Source: RYN-230 sp963837515 (GTDB lineage Bacteria; Actinomycetota; Actinomycetes; Streptosporangiales; Streptosporangiaceae). Taken from it: a stretch of 64,000 nucleotides of DNA. Position numbers and translations under genes: made by a program. Positions within the stretch are counted from its first letter, which is position 1. Each line of letters starts with the position of its first letter. This document shows positions 1 to 9,056 of this stretch, piece by piece. The notes under the pieces were generated by a model that was not told where the DNA came from, did not search any database, and saw only the letters and a program-made list of their open reading frames with translations. The stretch spans positions 1 through 64,000 of the forward strand of contig CAWINT010000013.1 in assembly GCA_963837515.1 (NCBI GenBank). The letters run 5' to 3'.

Positions 1-47
1 CCCCTCGGACACGACCCATATCCCCATATTGCTTCGCATGCTCTACA

Positions 48-1674
48 TTAGTTCTCCGGGCCGATGGTGACTTCGGCCCGGATTTTTGCTTCTCCGGGCT
101 TGAAGGTGACCTTGAGGTCGAGCTGGTTGTAGCTGGCTGCCTTCTCGGCGGGCCCGGCGCCGCGGATGACGTCGCGCAGGTTGCCGAGGGCGGTGATGAG
201 GGCGCGGATGTCGTCTTCGGTGAGCCGGCGGCTGGGGTTGCGCAGGGTCTGGGTGGCCTCGCGGGCGAGGGCGGCGGCGCGCTCGGCTTTGACCTGGCGG
301 GTCCATCCGGCGATGGTCTGGGGGTCGCCTCCGGCGTCGAGGGTGGCCTGGTAGCGGGCAAGGCGGGCGTCGCAGTCGGCGACGGTGGCCTGGGTGTCCG
401 GGGCGGGCTCGGTGGTGGCGGGCGGGGCCTGGGCTGCTTGCATCTCGCGGATGGTCTGGGCGACCCGGTGCGGCGCGAAGATAACGGCGAGCCATCTGTC
501 GATGGCGGGCAGGACGTCGGCTTCGCGGAGGTAGACGTTGCCGGGGTGGCGGACGTGGCCAGCGAGGGCGTATTCCTTCGGGTAGCGGCACCGGTAGTAG
601 GCACCACCGTGGTTGTACTGGCCTTGCATCCGGCGCTCGCAGAACCCGCAGTACAGCCGGCCGCGCAGGGCATAGGGGTTGCGGACCCGCTCGCGGGTCT
701 CGTGGCTGGCCTGCCGAGCGCGCCCGGCGCCGGCCATGATGGCTTGGGCAGCCTCAAAGTCCTCCGCGGAGACCAGCGGCTCTTGGGCGATGGTGTCGGA
801 CCAGACCCACTGCCTGGTGTCGTTCCAGCGGAGCCGGGTCTCGTAGCCGCGGGCGACGTCGTTGACGTCGAGGAGGATCTCGTCCTTGCGCTGCTTGTTC
901 CAGACCTGCCGGCCGGTGTAGCGGGGGTTGCGCAGGATGGCGCGGACGGCGCTCTTGGCCCATCCCTGGCCGGTGCGGTGCGGGTTGCCGGCCGGGTCGT
1001 GCTGGGACGGGGAGGGATCCGGTCGCGGGTGAGCCCCTCGGCGATGGCGAACAGGCCCCGCCCGGCGAGGTACCTCCGCGAAGATCCGCCGCACCACCCA
1101 CGCGGTCTCCGGGTCGAGTTCGAGCTTGTGCAGCCGCTTGCCGTCGGCGGCTTTGGCCGGGTTGGGGTGCGGACCAGCGTCAGCGATCCGGTAGCCGTAA
1201 GGGGGCCGTCCGCCGAGGAACCGTCCTTCGACGGCGGCCTGGGCCGCCATCGCGGCGCGGACCCGCAGCTTGATCCGGTTCCGCTATCGGGCCGCCGACC
1301 TCGGGAACCCACAGCTCGACGCCGTAGTGGGTGAACACGGGCATGGTCAGGCTGTACTGGTTGCCGTAGAACGCCCGTTGCGGCTCCCCGATCACCACGG
1401 CGTCAAAGCCGCGGCCGGGGTTGGCGAGGTCGGCCAGCAGCTGCGCGGCCCGGGGCCGGCGCGCCCACGGCAGCGACCGGGACTGCCCGATGTAGAAGTA
1501 CTCGGCGACGATGATTCCGCCGGCCGGCTCGATCAGGGCGCGGCTGCGCGACAGCTGCCAGTTCCGGGACGCCTCAGGGTCCTGGTTGTCTTCGGTCGAG
1601 ACCCGGCCCTTGAACGCGAATCTCCGGACCGGAGCGGTCGCCTGCGGGCCCGGGTCCAGCAAGGCGGCGTTCAT
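48..1674 (-). pseudogene. Large serine recombinase, decayed (deletion plus frameshifts)
   Basis: The N-terminal part (1674 down to about 1285) reads as a resolvase catalytic domain with the GRVSTED motif that carries the nucleophilic serine. The rest (about 1285 to 48) reads as the recombinase domain (PPYGYR, ILRNPRYTG), a zinc-ribbon stretch with paired cysteines (YCGFCERR) and a C-terminal coiled region. The two parts lie in different frames, and roughly 20 residues usually found between GGPIAEP and RVRAAM are missing, so a deletion as well as a frame change separates them. A second out-of-frame patch lies at about 1014-1075, where the alternative frame restores a typical sequence (YLAGRGLFAIAEGL), implying two compensating indels. 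The protein would once have integrated and excised a mobile element. Its frame overlaps the upstream small ORF by ATGA, as in an operon. I am confident of the family and that it is inactive as written. Confidence 0.85.
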
Positions 1675-2078
1675 CGGGGTTCACCAGAGCGTCGGCGCAG
1701 CCTGGCGGCGGGCTGTCCGGGCTGGCTGCGGCGCGGCCGGTAATCGCGGAGGGATGGCCCGTAGGGGGCGCCGCGTGGCGGGGCGCTGGCGGCGGGGCCG
1801 GTCAGGAGCGTGCCGAGCAGGGCGTATTCCGCGGCGGTGGAGATCACCATGCCGGAGTCGGCGAGCACGAGTTGCACCCGCCGGAACGAGAGCAGCGCCA
1901 GGATGCCCGGTTCGTCGGGTGCCGGGCGGCGGGGAAGCAGGCGCCACGGGTCCGCGACCACTACTGCTCCGGCGGGACGGCGGGGTCCGGAGAGTGCGGC
2001 GAGCAGGGACCGGCCCTGTGGCCGGTCCGGCCAGGGGTCGTCGTCCCGGCAGTCCTCGTCGAAGAACTCAGCGGTCAC
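1671..2078 (-). CDS. Small recombinase-associated protein, degenerate resolvase-like
   Basis: This 135-residue frame ends in an ATGA overlap with the start of the serine recombinase, so the two were probably translated together. Its middle (VVVADPWRLLP, then a hydrophobic strand and VQLVLADSGMVI) has the strand and helix rhythm of a resolvase N-terminal domain, but the catalytic serine motif is absent. It could be an accessory factor of the integrative element or a decayed second recombinase domain. The Arg/Pro-rich C-terminus looks low-complexity. Family assignment is an inference from pattern only. Confidence 0.4.
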   Translation of the reverse strand: MTAEFFDEDCRDDDPWPDRPQGRSLLAALSGPRRPAGAVVVADPWRLLPRRPAPDEPGILALLSFRRVQLVLADSGMVISTAAEYALLGTLLTGPAASAPPRGAPYGPSLRDYRPRRSQPGQPAARLRRRSGEPR

Positions 2079-2144
2079 CCGGGCGCCGCAGGCAGCGGCG
2101 ACCGAGCGGCACAGGCGAGCTGCCGGTACCGTTCTGCCTCGCTG

Positions 2145-2333
2145 TCACCGGCGCGCCGGCGGTCCGCCCGTAGAACGCGGCCGGCGCCGCCCGGATCGAG
2201 GTGTCCCAGCCCGGGCGGCGCCGGGGGTCAGCTGCGGCTCGGCCGGGCTGAAGGTCACCTCGATCAGCTCCGCATGGCCTGGTTCTGCGGCGGGCGCGGC
2301 CTGGCGGCTGGCCCGCGGCGGCTCCTCGGTCAT
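2145..2333 (-). pseudogene. Small recombinase-operon ORF, broken
   Basis: From ATG 2333 the frame reads an acidic and alanine-rich lead, then IEVTFSPAEPQLTPGAARA, which resembles the short conserved proteins that precede serine recombinases of this type in actinomycete elements. After about 35 residues the reading becomes Arg/Gly-rich and loses coding character, so a frameshift near 2220 is likely. It lies upstream of, and in the same direction as, the two recombinase-related frames. Function unknown. Confidence 0.3.
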
Positions 2334-2519
2334 GCCGGCCCACGGTCCCCGGGCACCCTGCCCGGCGCCGCACCGCCGCGCCGGCGGGGAACCGGGCTGG
2401 CCGACGGGATGCCACGGACCGGCGCGCGGCAGGCGCGGCCGGACTTGACGCCGGGCGCGGAGAAGAGCGCTGATCGGGCGTGCCGCGTGCCCCCGCCGGG
2501 CAGCGGCCCTGCGCGGGGC

Positions 2520-2777
2520 GTGGCGCTGCACGCCGCCAAGGTCGCGGCCGGCCTGCCGAACCGGCCGGTGCCGCTGGATGAGCTGCGGGTGCTGCTGCTG
2601 CACCCGGCGACCAGTGCCCGCGCCCGCAACCAGGTGTGGGCCGAGCTGGTCCGCCGCGCCCGCGCCGGCGACCCGGCCTGGACGGTCGGCCTGGCCGGCG
2701 CCTACCGCGGTGACCCCGCCGACCTGCAGGCCGAGGTCCTGACCGGGTTCCTCGCCGCCGTCCGTAGCAATCAGCAT
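2520..2777 (+). pseudogene. Fragment of a conserved actinobacterial helical (sigma-like) protein
   Basis: The frame reads VPLDELRVLLLHPATSARA, QVWAELVRRARAGDPAWTV and GDPADLQAEVLTGFLAAVR, a clearly coding helical segment that recalls conserved hypothetical actinobacterial proteins resembling sigma factor region 2. Compared with what I remember of that family, a stretch is missing between WTVGLAG and YRGD, and the frame stops making sense at about 2777. This is an internally deleted, 3'-truncated remnant. It points away from the recombinase genes and may have flanked the integrated element. Confidence 0.45.
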
Positions 2778-3424
2778 CTCCTACGGTCTAACCTTTTACC
2801 CGGCACTGATGTGCCAACGGGCCGCCGGTCTGACGGCAATGACGGCCGGGCGAGTTCGCCAGTCTTGTGCTTTCGGTTCAAGGGGAGTTCGGGCCGCGCG
2901 TGGGTGACACCGCCAGCGTTGAAGGCACCGGAGATGACGGTGAGTCCGAGCACCGCACACTGCCGCAGGTTCTGCGTGCGGCGCAGCGGACGGCTTTGCC
3001 GGTGCCGATGCAGAACCCGGCGATGCCTCCGCTCGGACAGCTTGATGAGGTGACGTAGTTACCGGTACCCACAGGCTCACCGACGCCGACTTCAGCCCCA
3101 CGCGATCGGCCGAGTCCTGGGCCGGTCCTCTGGCGCTGGCGCCAACGCCCTGGACCGCCTCACCGCCCCCGGCCAGGCCCCGCTGACCAGGACAAACCAC
3201 GTCGTTACCGTCACCAGGCCACCGGTGCCCACGCCACGGGCGAGACCACCTGAGCACGGCCAGGACCTGCCGGGCCAAGAGCCCGCTTCCCGCCCTGGCC
3301 CGGCAGCGGCCCGGGGGCGGGTGACCTGCCTGAAAGCAAAGAGCGAAAGGGGGCAGGCTGCTGGTGTCAGGTAGACGGCTTCCGCCATTATGGTGACAGC
3401 AGGCGTGTCGCGGCAGGGGGGGCA
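2778..3424. other. Non-coding stretch upstream of the NACHT gene
   Basis: No frame on either strand has convincing coding character; the longer open frames are Arg/Pro/Gly-rich shadows. The last 10 bases (3412-3422) are G-rich (CAGGGGGGG) and act as the Shine-Dalgarno region for the NACHT gene. A promoter is presumably present but no consensus could be assigned with confidence. Confidence 0.4.
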
Positions 3425-5641
3425 ATGCGTACCTGGCAGAAGCTGGCATTTCTGGCATTACTAGCAGCGGCCACCTGGTGGCTGCTAGCCACTGGCACCC
3501 GCGGCGTCGCGGTCGCCACGGTGCTGGGCTTCTCCTTGGCCGTCCTGACTCTGGCGGCTACGATCGTGCCGCGCTGGAAGCGGAACCGGATCGGGCACGC
3601 CGTGCTGGTGGCCGAGGCCCGGTCGCTGGCTCACCAGGTGAGCGGGCGTGAAGCAGCCGAGCAGCAGAAATTCCTCGCTGATTCAGGCCAGGGCCAGACC
3701 GCCGAGGTTCAGTTCTCACAGCCGGATCTGGTGTTCTGGCGTACTGACGGCGGCGAGCAATCGGGGTCTCTGTCCGCCATCGCAGAGTTCTACAGGAGCC
3801 TGGAACTGGGAAGACTGCTGATCCTTGGCAAGGCCGGGGCCGGGAAAACAGTCCTGGCGAACCGGCTCCTCATCGATCTGATCCACAAGCTGCCGGCTGG
3901 AGATCCGCCGGCGGGGATCGCGCTCACCATCCCGGTCCGCCTGAGCCTGCCCGCGTTTGACCCCGGCGACGACTACGCCGGAGCCGGCGCGGCGGTCCTA
4001 GCTGCCCAGCTGGATGTCTGGATGAGCCGCCACCTCACCGCCACGTACGGAATGTCACCGGCGATTGCGGCGGCCCTGGTCTCCGGCGGCTGGATCCTGC
4101 CGGTCCTGGACGGCCTGGACGAGATGGACCCGGTGCCCGGCGTCCCTGCCCGCGCCGCGGCCACCATCCGCGCGCTCAACCACCCGGTCGGTCCAGCCCC
4201 CCGCCCGGTCGTGCTTACCTGCCGCACCAGCCTCTACGATCAGCTGGCCGTCATCAGCGCGACGCCAGGGCACCAGCCGATTCTTCAGGACGTCACCGCG
4301 ATCGAGGTGCAGCCGCTCACGCCGGCGCGCGTGGCCGATTACCTGACCCGCCGCTTTCGCGACCCTGCCCGACCGGGCCATATCCAGCCCCGCTGGCAGC
4401 CTGTCCTGGACACCATCACCGGCCAGCAGCCGGGCCCGCTGGCCACCGTCCTTGGATCACCGCTGCGGCTGTTCATGGCAGCCACCGCCTACCACGACCC
4501 GTCCACGGCACCCGCCGAACTGACGCGCATGCACGCCCGCAGCCTCGACAGCAACCTTCTCGGCATGCTCATCCCCGCTGTAACCGCCCAGCACCCCAGG
4601 CCTGGCGGCGGCAACTACGATCCGGGAGATGTCACCCGCTGGCTGAGCACTCTGGCCAATCATCTGCGTACCCAGCAGGTTCGCTACGGTGGCTCGGGCA
4701 GCGACATCGACCTGCACCTGCTTTGGACCGCCGCGGGCAGCCGCGCCCCGCGCTACCTTGCCGCCATGGTGCAGGGCGTGCTCACTGCGCTGCCTCTCGT
4801 CGCCATAGCGGCCTGGTACATCCATCTGAGGGGCAACGTCCAGGCCCTCAGCCTCCTGGCGAGAATCGCGGCGGTCACCGGGGGCGCCGGGTCTGTAGTT
4901 CTGGCAGTCTCGATCGCACGGAGGTGGCCCGTCAAGCTGCGGAGATTTGACCTTTCCCAGCTACGCACTGCGTCCGGACGCCGGCAGTTCGCTAGGAGGC
5001 TCTGGGACGGAATCAGATCCATGGGCCCGGGCGCGACTGTGACCGCCGCAGGCGTGACCGTGGCAGCAGTCGAAATCACGGACGTGATCACAGGGGTGAT
5101 CTTGGGGGTGATCACGGCCGTGGTCGCGGTGTGGGTCGCTGGCGGACTTGAGGTCGGCGTTGCGCTCGGGATAACGGACGTGATCACCAAACGGCCTACG
5201 GCAGTCAGCCGTCCAGGGGAGCTCTTCACCCAGGGCCTTGCCTATGTCCTCACGATCTGGTTCGGGTTCGGCGTGGCGGGCGGGGTCGCGGTCGGGCTCG
5301 CGTTCCGCGTCGCAGGCGGGGTCACATTCCGGATCGCGCTCGGGGTCGCGCTCGGGCTCGCGGCCGGAGCGGTCTGGACGGCAGGATCTCCGTGGCCGCG
5401 GTATCTCATCGCGTGCCGGATCCTGGCCCGCCACGGCCGGCTCCCACACCACCCAGGGCGGTTCCTGGACTGGGGATACGCCGCCGGGCTGCTGCGCCTA
5501 TCTGGCATTTCCGCCCAATTCCGGCACCACCAGCTTCAGGACCAGCTCACTACTCTCCTGCCCGTGTCCTCGCCCGGGCCAGCCAGCCCGGAGCCTGCCG
5601 CTGAACCCTTCCTGGCCGGCCATCCGGTTGAAGGGCCATGA
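3425..5641 (+). CDS. Membrane-anchored NACHT-type NTPase
   Basis: This 738-residue protein starts with two hydrophobic segments (residues about 7-23 and 28-45), followed by a soluble linker. A STAND/NACHT ATPase core follows, with Walker A GKAGAGKT (residues 135-142) and Walker B WILPVLDGLDEMD (about 223-235). A helical region (about 300-420) leads to four or more C-terminal membrane helices (about 445-660) rich in Gly/Val repeats. NACHT proteins are nucleotide-driven switches, and several bacterial ones protect against phage. No enzymatic effector domain is visible, so the membrane segments themselves may be the output. The start has a strong G-rich Shine-Dalgarno at 3417-3422. Genes 3' of it are unrelated, so it looks monocistronic. 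The ATPase call is firm; the defence role is inference. Confidence 0.85.
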   Translation: MRTWQKLAFLALLAAATWWLLATGTRGVAVATVLGFSLAVLTLAATIVPRWKRNRIGHAVLVAEARSLAHQVSGREAAEQQKFLADSGQGQTAEVQFSQPDLVFWRTDGGEQSGSLSAIAEFYRSLELGRLLILGKAGAGKTVLANRLLIDLIHKLPAGDPPAGIALTIPVRLSLPAFDPGDDYAGAGAAVLAAQLDVWMSRHLTATYGMSPAIAAALVSGGWILPVLDGLDEMDPVPGVPARAAATIRALNHPVGPAPRPVVLTCRTSLYDQLAVISATPGHQPILQDVTAIEVQPLTPARVADYLTRRFRDPARPGHIQPRWQPVLDTITGQQPGPLATVLGSPLRLFMAATAYHDPSTAPAELTRMHARSLDSNLLGMLIPAVTAQHPRPGGGNYDPGDVTRWLSTLANHLRTQQVRYGGSGSDIDLHLLWTAAGSRAPRYLAAMVQGVLTALPLVAIAAWYIHLRGNVQALSLLARIAAVTGGAGSVVLAVSIARRWPVKLRRFDLSQLRTASGRRQFARRLWDGIRSMGPGATVTAAGVTVAAVEITDVITGVILGVITAVVAVWVAGGLEVGVALGITDVITKRPTAVSRPGELFTQGLAYVLTIWFGFGVAGGVAVGLAFRVAGGVTFRIALGVALGLAAGAVWTAGSPWPRYLIACRILARHGRLPHHPGRFLDWGYAAGLLRLSGISAQFRHHQLQDQLTTLLPVSSPGPASPEPAAEPFLAGHPVEGP

Positions 5642-5749
5642 ACTCGACCCTGGCATAGGAGTCCGGCGGCGTTCACGAAGCCTGTACCGCTTCAGAACTC
5701 GCCACAGGTGTTGTGAACCAGCGGCTTGGCCGGATGAGCTGGTTGCGCC

Positions 5750-5866
5750 AGGATCGGGGCTGGTGGCGCTTCGTCTGCCCTACCTGATCGCGATCCGGGT
5801 CCTTGGCTGGCTGGTACTGCTCAGCCGGGGCCGGGCGTCCAAGGACGCGGAGGCAAGGGCACCTAT
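5750..5866 (+). pseudogene. N-terminal scrap of an integrase-type (DDE) transposase
   Basis: The frame reads ALRLPYLIAIRVLGWLVLL then RASKDAE, which matches the start of the actinobacterial IS3/IS481-like integrases that normally continue into ILVLRHEVAVLRRQ. That continuation is absent; the frame becomes uninformative after about 5866. It is a short remnant between the NACHT gene and the phosphotransferase gene. Confidence 0.45.
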
Positions 5867-6023
5867 GTGGAGCGCCCTGCCTGATCGTCCGCTCCGGGGC
5901 GCTCGCCGTCCGTACCTGCGCTCGCTGCCTTCGGGAAAGACTCCCGTCTCCGCGGGTAGCGCGACGCGGTCAGTCGCGCAGTCGCACGCGACAAACCCGG
6001 TGACGTCGGTGGTCATCCCCGCG

Positions 6024-6773
6024 ATGATGGCCGGTGTGGAGGAGGTCGAGGTCGTCGTCGCGCATCACGAGCGCGCGACCCTGCGCGTCGGCGACGTGTT
6101 CCTGAAGATCGACGCTGATCAGACCCGCACCGACATCGAGGTCGAAGCGATGGCTATCGCGCCGGTCCCGACCCCGGAGATCCTGTGGCGGAAGCCGCCC
6201 GCGCTCGCGCTCGCCGCCCTCCCAGGGACGGCACTCGGCCGCCTCGGCGAGCCATCTACCGCGTCGTCGGCCGCGTGGGCCGCGGCGGGTGCCGCCGCAC
6301 GGACGCTGCACGACGCGCCGCTGCCGCCATGGCCCGGCCGGAGCCTCGACGAGCTCGCATCGCAACTCGACGGCGAATGCGAGTGGCTCGTCGCCAACGA
6401 CGTCCTTCCCACCGACGTGGTCACACGCAACCGCCAGCTCGCCGAGACTGCGCTCCGGCCGTGGACACCGGTGTTCATCCACGGCGACCTGCAGGTCGAC
6501 CACGTCTTCGTCGCCGGTGATGAGGTCACCGGCGTCGTCGACTGGTCCGAGGCGTCCCAGGGCGACGCGCTCTTCGACCTCGCCACCCTCACGCTCGGAC
6601 ACAAGGAGAACCTTGGCGACGTCGTCGCCGGCTACGGCACCGACGTCGACCGCGACCTCATCCGCGCATGGTGGTCATTGCGATGCCTGACCAACGTCCG
6701 CTGGCTGGCCGAGCACGGCTACGGCTCGCCCGAGGAGTTCCCCGAGGTCGCCGTGCTGCGATCCCGGCCGTGA
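6024..6773 (+). CDS. Aminoglycoside phosphotransferase (APH)-family kinase-like protein
   Basis: From ATG 6024 the 249-residue product has the APH fold motifs: an N-terminal lobe strand (RVGDVFLKIDAD) with the ATP-binding lysine, the catalytic loop IHGDLQVDHVFV (HGD at about residues 152-154) and the metal-binding VVDWSEASQGD. The family phosphorylates small molecules such as aminoglycosides, choline or macrolides; the substrate cannot be read from sequence. The open frame extends upstream to 5238, but that part overlaps the NACHT gene and an IS scrap, so I chose the ATG where the conserved lobe begins. A second ATG lies directly at 6027. It appears intact and monocistronic. Confidence 0.8.
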   Translation: MMAGVEEVEVVVAHHERATLRVGDVFLKIDADQTRTDIEVEAMAIAPVPTPEILWRKPPALALAALPGTALGRLGEPSTASSAAWAAAGAAARTLHDAPLPPWPGRSLDELASQLDGECEWLVANDVLPTDVVTRNRQLAETALRPWTPVFIHGDLQVDHVFVAGDEVTGVVDWSEASQGDALFDLATLTLGHKENLGDVVAGYGTDVDRDLIRAWWSLRCLTNVRWLAEHGYGSPEEFPEVAVLRSRP

Positions 6774-7073
6774 GGCTGCACGAGCCCGCCTGCTACGGGT
6801 GCCCGTTCTGCCGCGATCGCCGAGCCATCTCCCGAAACCCGGCGCACGACTCGAGTCGAAGATGCGCCTCAGCCGAGGACCAGCAGTGCGTATGGTTCTC
6901 ATCCGGGCTTGCGGCCGGACTCGAGCATGCGCCTGTCGGTCACGGACAGCTCAACGGGCTGCTGGCGTTGGTAGAGGTCCCGACGACAAGATGCGTCAAT
7001 CGGCAACGCTGCGCCGGCGAGTCAAGGCACGACTTTCGACGAGCTTGTCGCGTCACTTCATCAGATCAACGGC
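6774..7073. other. Non-coding stretch between APH-like gene and HEAT fragment
   Basis: No convincing coding frame was found. It contains one copy of the dispersed intergenic string TTCTGCCGCGA at 6806-6816. Confidence 0.35.
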
Positions 7074-7280
7074 CTATCCGATCTGGCCCAGGATGTCGAG
7101 CCCCAGCACCCGCTCGCCGGCGCGGTCGGAGCGGGCCAGCGAACGAGCAGCCTCAAAAGCCGGCCGGTCCGTCCGGCGGTGCATCTGACCGACGATGTCC
7201 CACCGCTCTTTCGCCGCCCGGCCCATCGCTGCGGCGCGGCCAAGCAGCAGGCCCAGATCCTCATCCACATCGCCGGCCAC
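7074..7280 (-). pseudogene. Truncated HEAT-repeat-like protein, N-terminal fragment
   Basis: The GTG-started frame reads EDLGLLLGRAAAMGRAAKE, FEAARSLARSDRAGERVLG and LDILGQIG, typical of the first helical repeat of actinobacterial HEAT-repeat proteins, then hits a stop where the family normally continues through several more repeats. Nothing downstream (6774-7073) restores the family, so the rest is deleted. Function of the family is generic protein binding. Confidence 0.5.
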
Positions 7281-7447
7281 CGTCCAAGGATGGCACTTCC
7301 GGGCGGCAGCCGGGAGCTGGCAGCCTCCGCCCGGGCCGGCGGGTGCACGGCTGAGGGCGGTCGCTGGACGGTGGCATCAGGATCGGTGTCGTTGCCGCTT
7401 TCGCTGTTTGCGGTGAGACTGGGTCCGGGTGATTGCCGGATCTGGCC

Positions 7448-7452
7448 GGAGG
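7448..7452 (+). promoter_or_regulatory. Shine-Dalgarno that fixes the WD40 gene start
   Basis: GGAGG lies six bases before GTG 7459 and overlaps the sequence after the earlier in-frame GTG 7429, so the later GTG is the better start. Confidence 0.6.
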
Positions 7453-7458
7453 TGGCAG

Positions 7459-8841
7459 GTGATTTCCCTCCGCGGTGATGCCGTCTGCCTCCGGGGCAGG
7501 CGCGCGGGGAGGGGCCTGCTGCTGGCGAGCCTCGCGGTGCTCATCAGCGGCTGGGTCCTCAGTGAGTGGTGGGGCTGGCCGCCCGCGCTCGCAGCCATGA
7601 TCGCCGGGGCCGCCCTGGGGGTGGCCGGCATAGTGGTGACCGGAAAGAGTGATGACGCGCGCAAGAAGGCCGAACTGGCGCTGCCGGCCGGAGTCCCGCT
7701 GCGGAGCCCGCCGCCGGGTCCCTGCCCGCCGGTGCCGCCGGTGCAGCCGGCCGCATGCCTCGCCATCCCGGGCGGCGCGGTGAGGGCGCTGGCGTTCAGC
7801 CGGGACGGGCGCCAGTTGGCCGCCAGCGGTGACACCGGCACCGTGACCGTATGGGACCTCACCACCGGGCGGTACCCGGTGCGGGCAAGCGGCTCTGCTC
7901 AGCCCGGTTCACCCGCGGTGCTGGCGTTCAGCCGGGGCGCTCTGGTGGCGGCCACCGCCGGCGACACCGGCACCGTGACCGTATGGGACCTCACCGGCCC
8001 GGCCGGGCCCGGCGCGGCGCGCCCGGCGGCCATGCTCTCCTGCCAGGCGGGCCGGCGCCGCCGCCTGTTCTTCCCGCACCGGCGTAAGACCGTCAGCGCG
8101 ATCAGTGTCAGCGCTGACGGGCGGCTGCTGGCCACCGCGGCAGCCGATGGCACGGTGGCGGTGTGGGACATCGCCAGCCCGGCTAGCCCGGCCCGGGCCG
8201 CGGCCGTCGCCTGCAGGGGCACGGTTGCCTCGGCCGGGTTCAGCGCCCGCGGGCAGCTGCTGGCCACCAGCACCCCCGGCAAGGTGACCTTGTGGGACCT
8301 GGCCGCCCCCGCGCACCCGGCCCGCACCACCGCCCTGCGGCCGCTCCGCAAGAACCTCTTCGACATAAACGCGCCGGTGATCTGCGCGCTGGCGTTCAGC
8401 CCGGACGAGCGGCTGCTGGCCACCGCCGTCGTCCACGACACTGTTTTCACCGTGAGCACCGGAGCCGGCCCCACCACCAGCGAAGAGGTCCACGACAGCG
8501 TCATCGTGCTGTGGGACGTCACCGACCCCGCGCACCCGGCCGCGCTCGCCACCCTGGCCGAACGCGGCCGGGACCGGGTCAGGTCCATCACCGGGCCACC
8601 GCATACGCTCACCGGGCACACCGCCGCCGCCCGGGCCCTCGCCTTCAGCCCGGACAGCCGCCTGCTGGCCACCGGCAGTGACGACACCACGGTCCTGGTG
8701 TGGGACATCACCGCCCCCGCATCCCCGCGCCACACCCTGACCCTGCCCCACCCCGCCGCCGTGACCACGCTGGCCTTCAGCCCCGACGGCGCCACCCTGG
8801 CCAGCGGCAGCGCCGCTACCACCCGGCTGTGGCGGGTCTAA
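7459..8841 (+). CDS. Membrane-anchored WD40 repeat protein
   Basis: The protein (460 residues from GTG 7459) begins with a basic segment and two hydrophobic helices (GLLLASLAVLISGWVL and ALAAMIAGAALGVAGIVV), then a Pro-rich linker and WD40 blades. Recognisable blade signatures are LAFSRDGRQLAASGDTGT with VTVWDL, ISVSADGRLLATAAADGT with VAVWDI, LAFSPDSRLLATGSDDTT with VLVWDI, and a last LAFSPDGATLASGS with TRLWRV; about seven blades can be counted. WD40 propellers bind proteins; in actinobacteria they are often fused to kinases, NTPases or membrane anchors. An earlier GTG at 7429 lacks a ribosome site. It is flanked by unrelated genes. Confidence 0.85.
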   Translation: MISLRGDAVCLRGRRAGRGLLLASLAVLISGWVLSEWWGWPPALAAMIAGAALGVAGIVVTGKSDDARKKAELALPAGVPLRSPPPGPCPPVPPVQPAACLAIPGGAVRALAFSRDGRQLAASGDTGTVTVWDLTTGRYPVRASGSAQPGSPAVLAFSRGALVAATAGDTGTVTVWDLTGPAGPGAARPAAMLSCQAGRRRRLFFPHRRKTVSAISVSADGRLLATAAADGTVAVWDIASPASPARAAAVACRGTVASAGFSARGQLLATSTPGKVTLWDLAAPAHPARTTALRPLRKNLFDINAPVICALAFSPDERLLATAVVHDTVFTVSTGAGPTTSEEVHDSVIVLWDVTDPAHPAALATLAERGRDRVRSITGPPHTLTGHTAAARALAFSPDSRLLATGSDDTTVLVWDITAPASPRHTLTLPHPAAVTTLAFSPDGATLASGSAATTRLWRV

Positions 8842-9056
8842 CGCCCGCCCGCGCCTGCCCAAGCGTGCGCGATCTCCTGGGACCTGCGGGTAATCCAGCA
8901 CTTCCTGGCCTCAGCCGACCCTGGAGGTGACAGCCCGCGATTCAGATGGCGATCGCTAGCCGCCGATCTGGTCAACACCCGGGCGCCAGCATGACCCCTC
9001 CATGCAGTGCCAGAGCGGGTCATTATGGCGCGTCGCCGCCGGCGGGGCGCATCTCG
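8842..9056. other. Convergent intergenic stretch
   Basis: The WD40 gene and the serine hydrolase gene converge here. No gene and no strong terminator hairpin were recognised. Confidence 0.3.

Noticed and set aside
1872..3053. 393-codon plus-strand frame
   Set aside because: Only 2520-2777 has coding character; the rest is antisense to recombinase partner genes or low-complexity.
5265..5370. Direct repeats (GGGGTCGCGGTCGGGCTC-like) considered as a possible CRISPR or minisatellite
   Set aside because: They lie in frame in the NACHT gene and encode Gly/Val membrane helices; no spacer structure.
4961..5452. Asp/Glu/Arg/Pro-rich minus-strand frame inside the NACHT gene
   Set aside because: Antisense shadow of repeated Gly/Val codons.
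5238..6023. Upstream extension of the APH-like frame
   Set aside because: It overlaps the NACHT gene out of frame, with Ser/Arg/Gly repeats mirroring the Gly/Val codons there.
7899..8901. Long minus-strand frames opposite the WD40 gene
   Set aside because: Regular Gly/Gln/Val-rich composition arises from the antisense of WD40 repeats.
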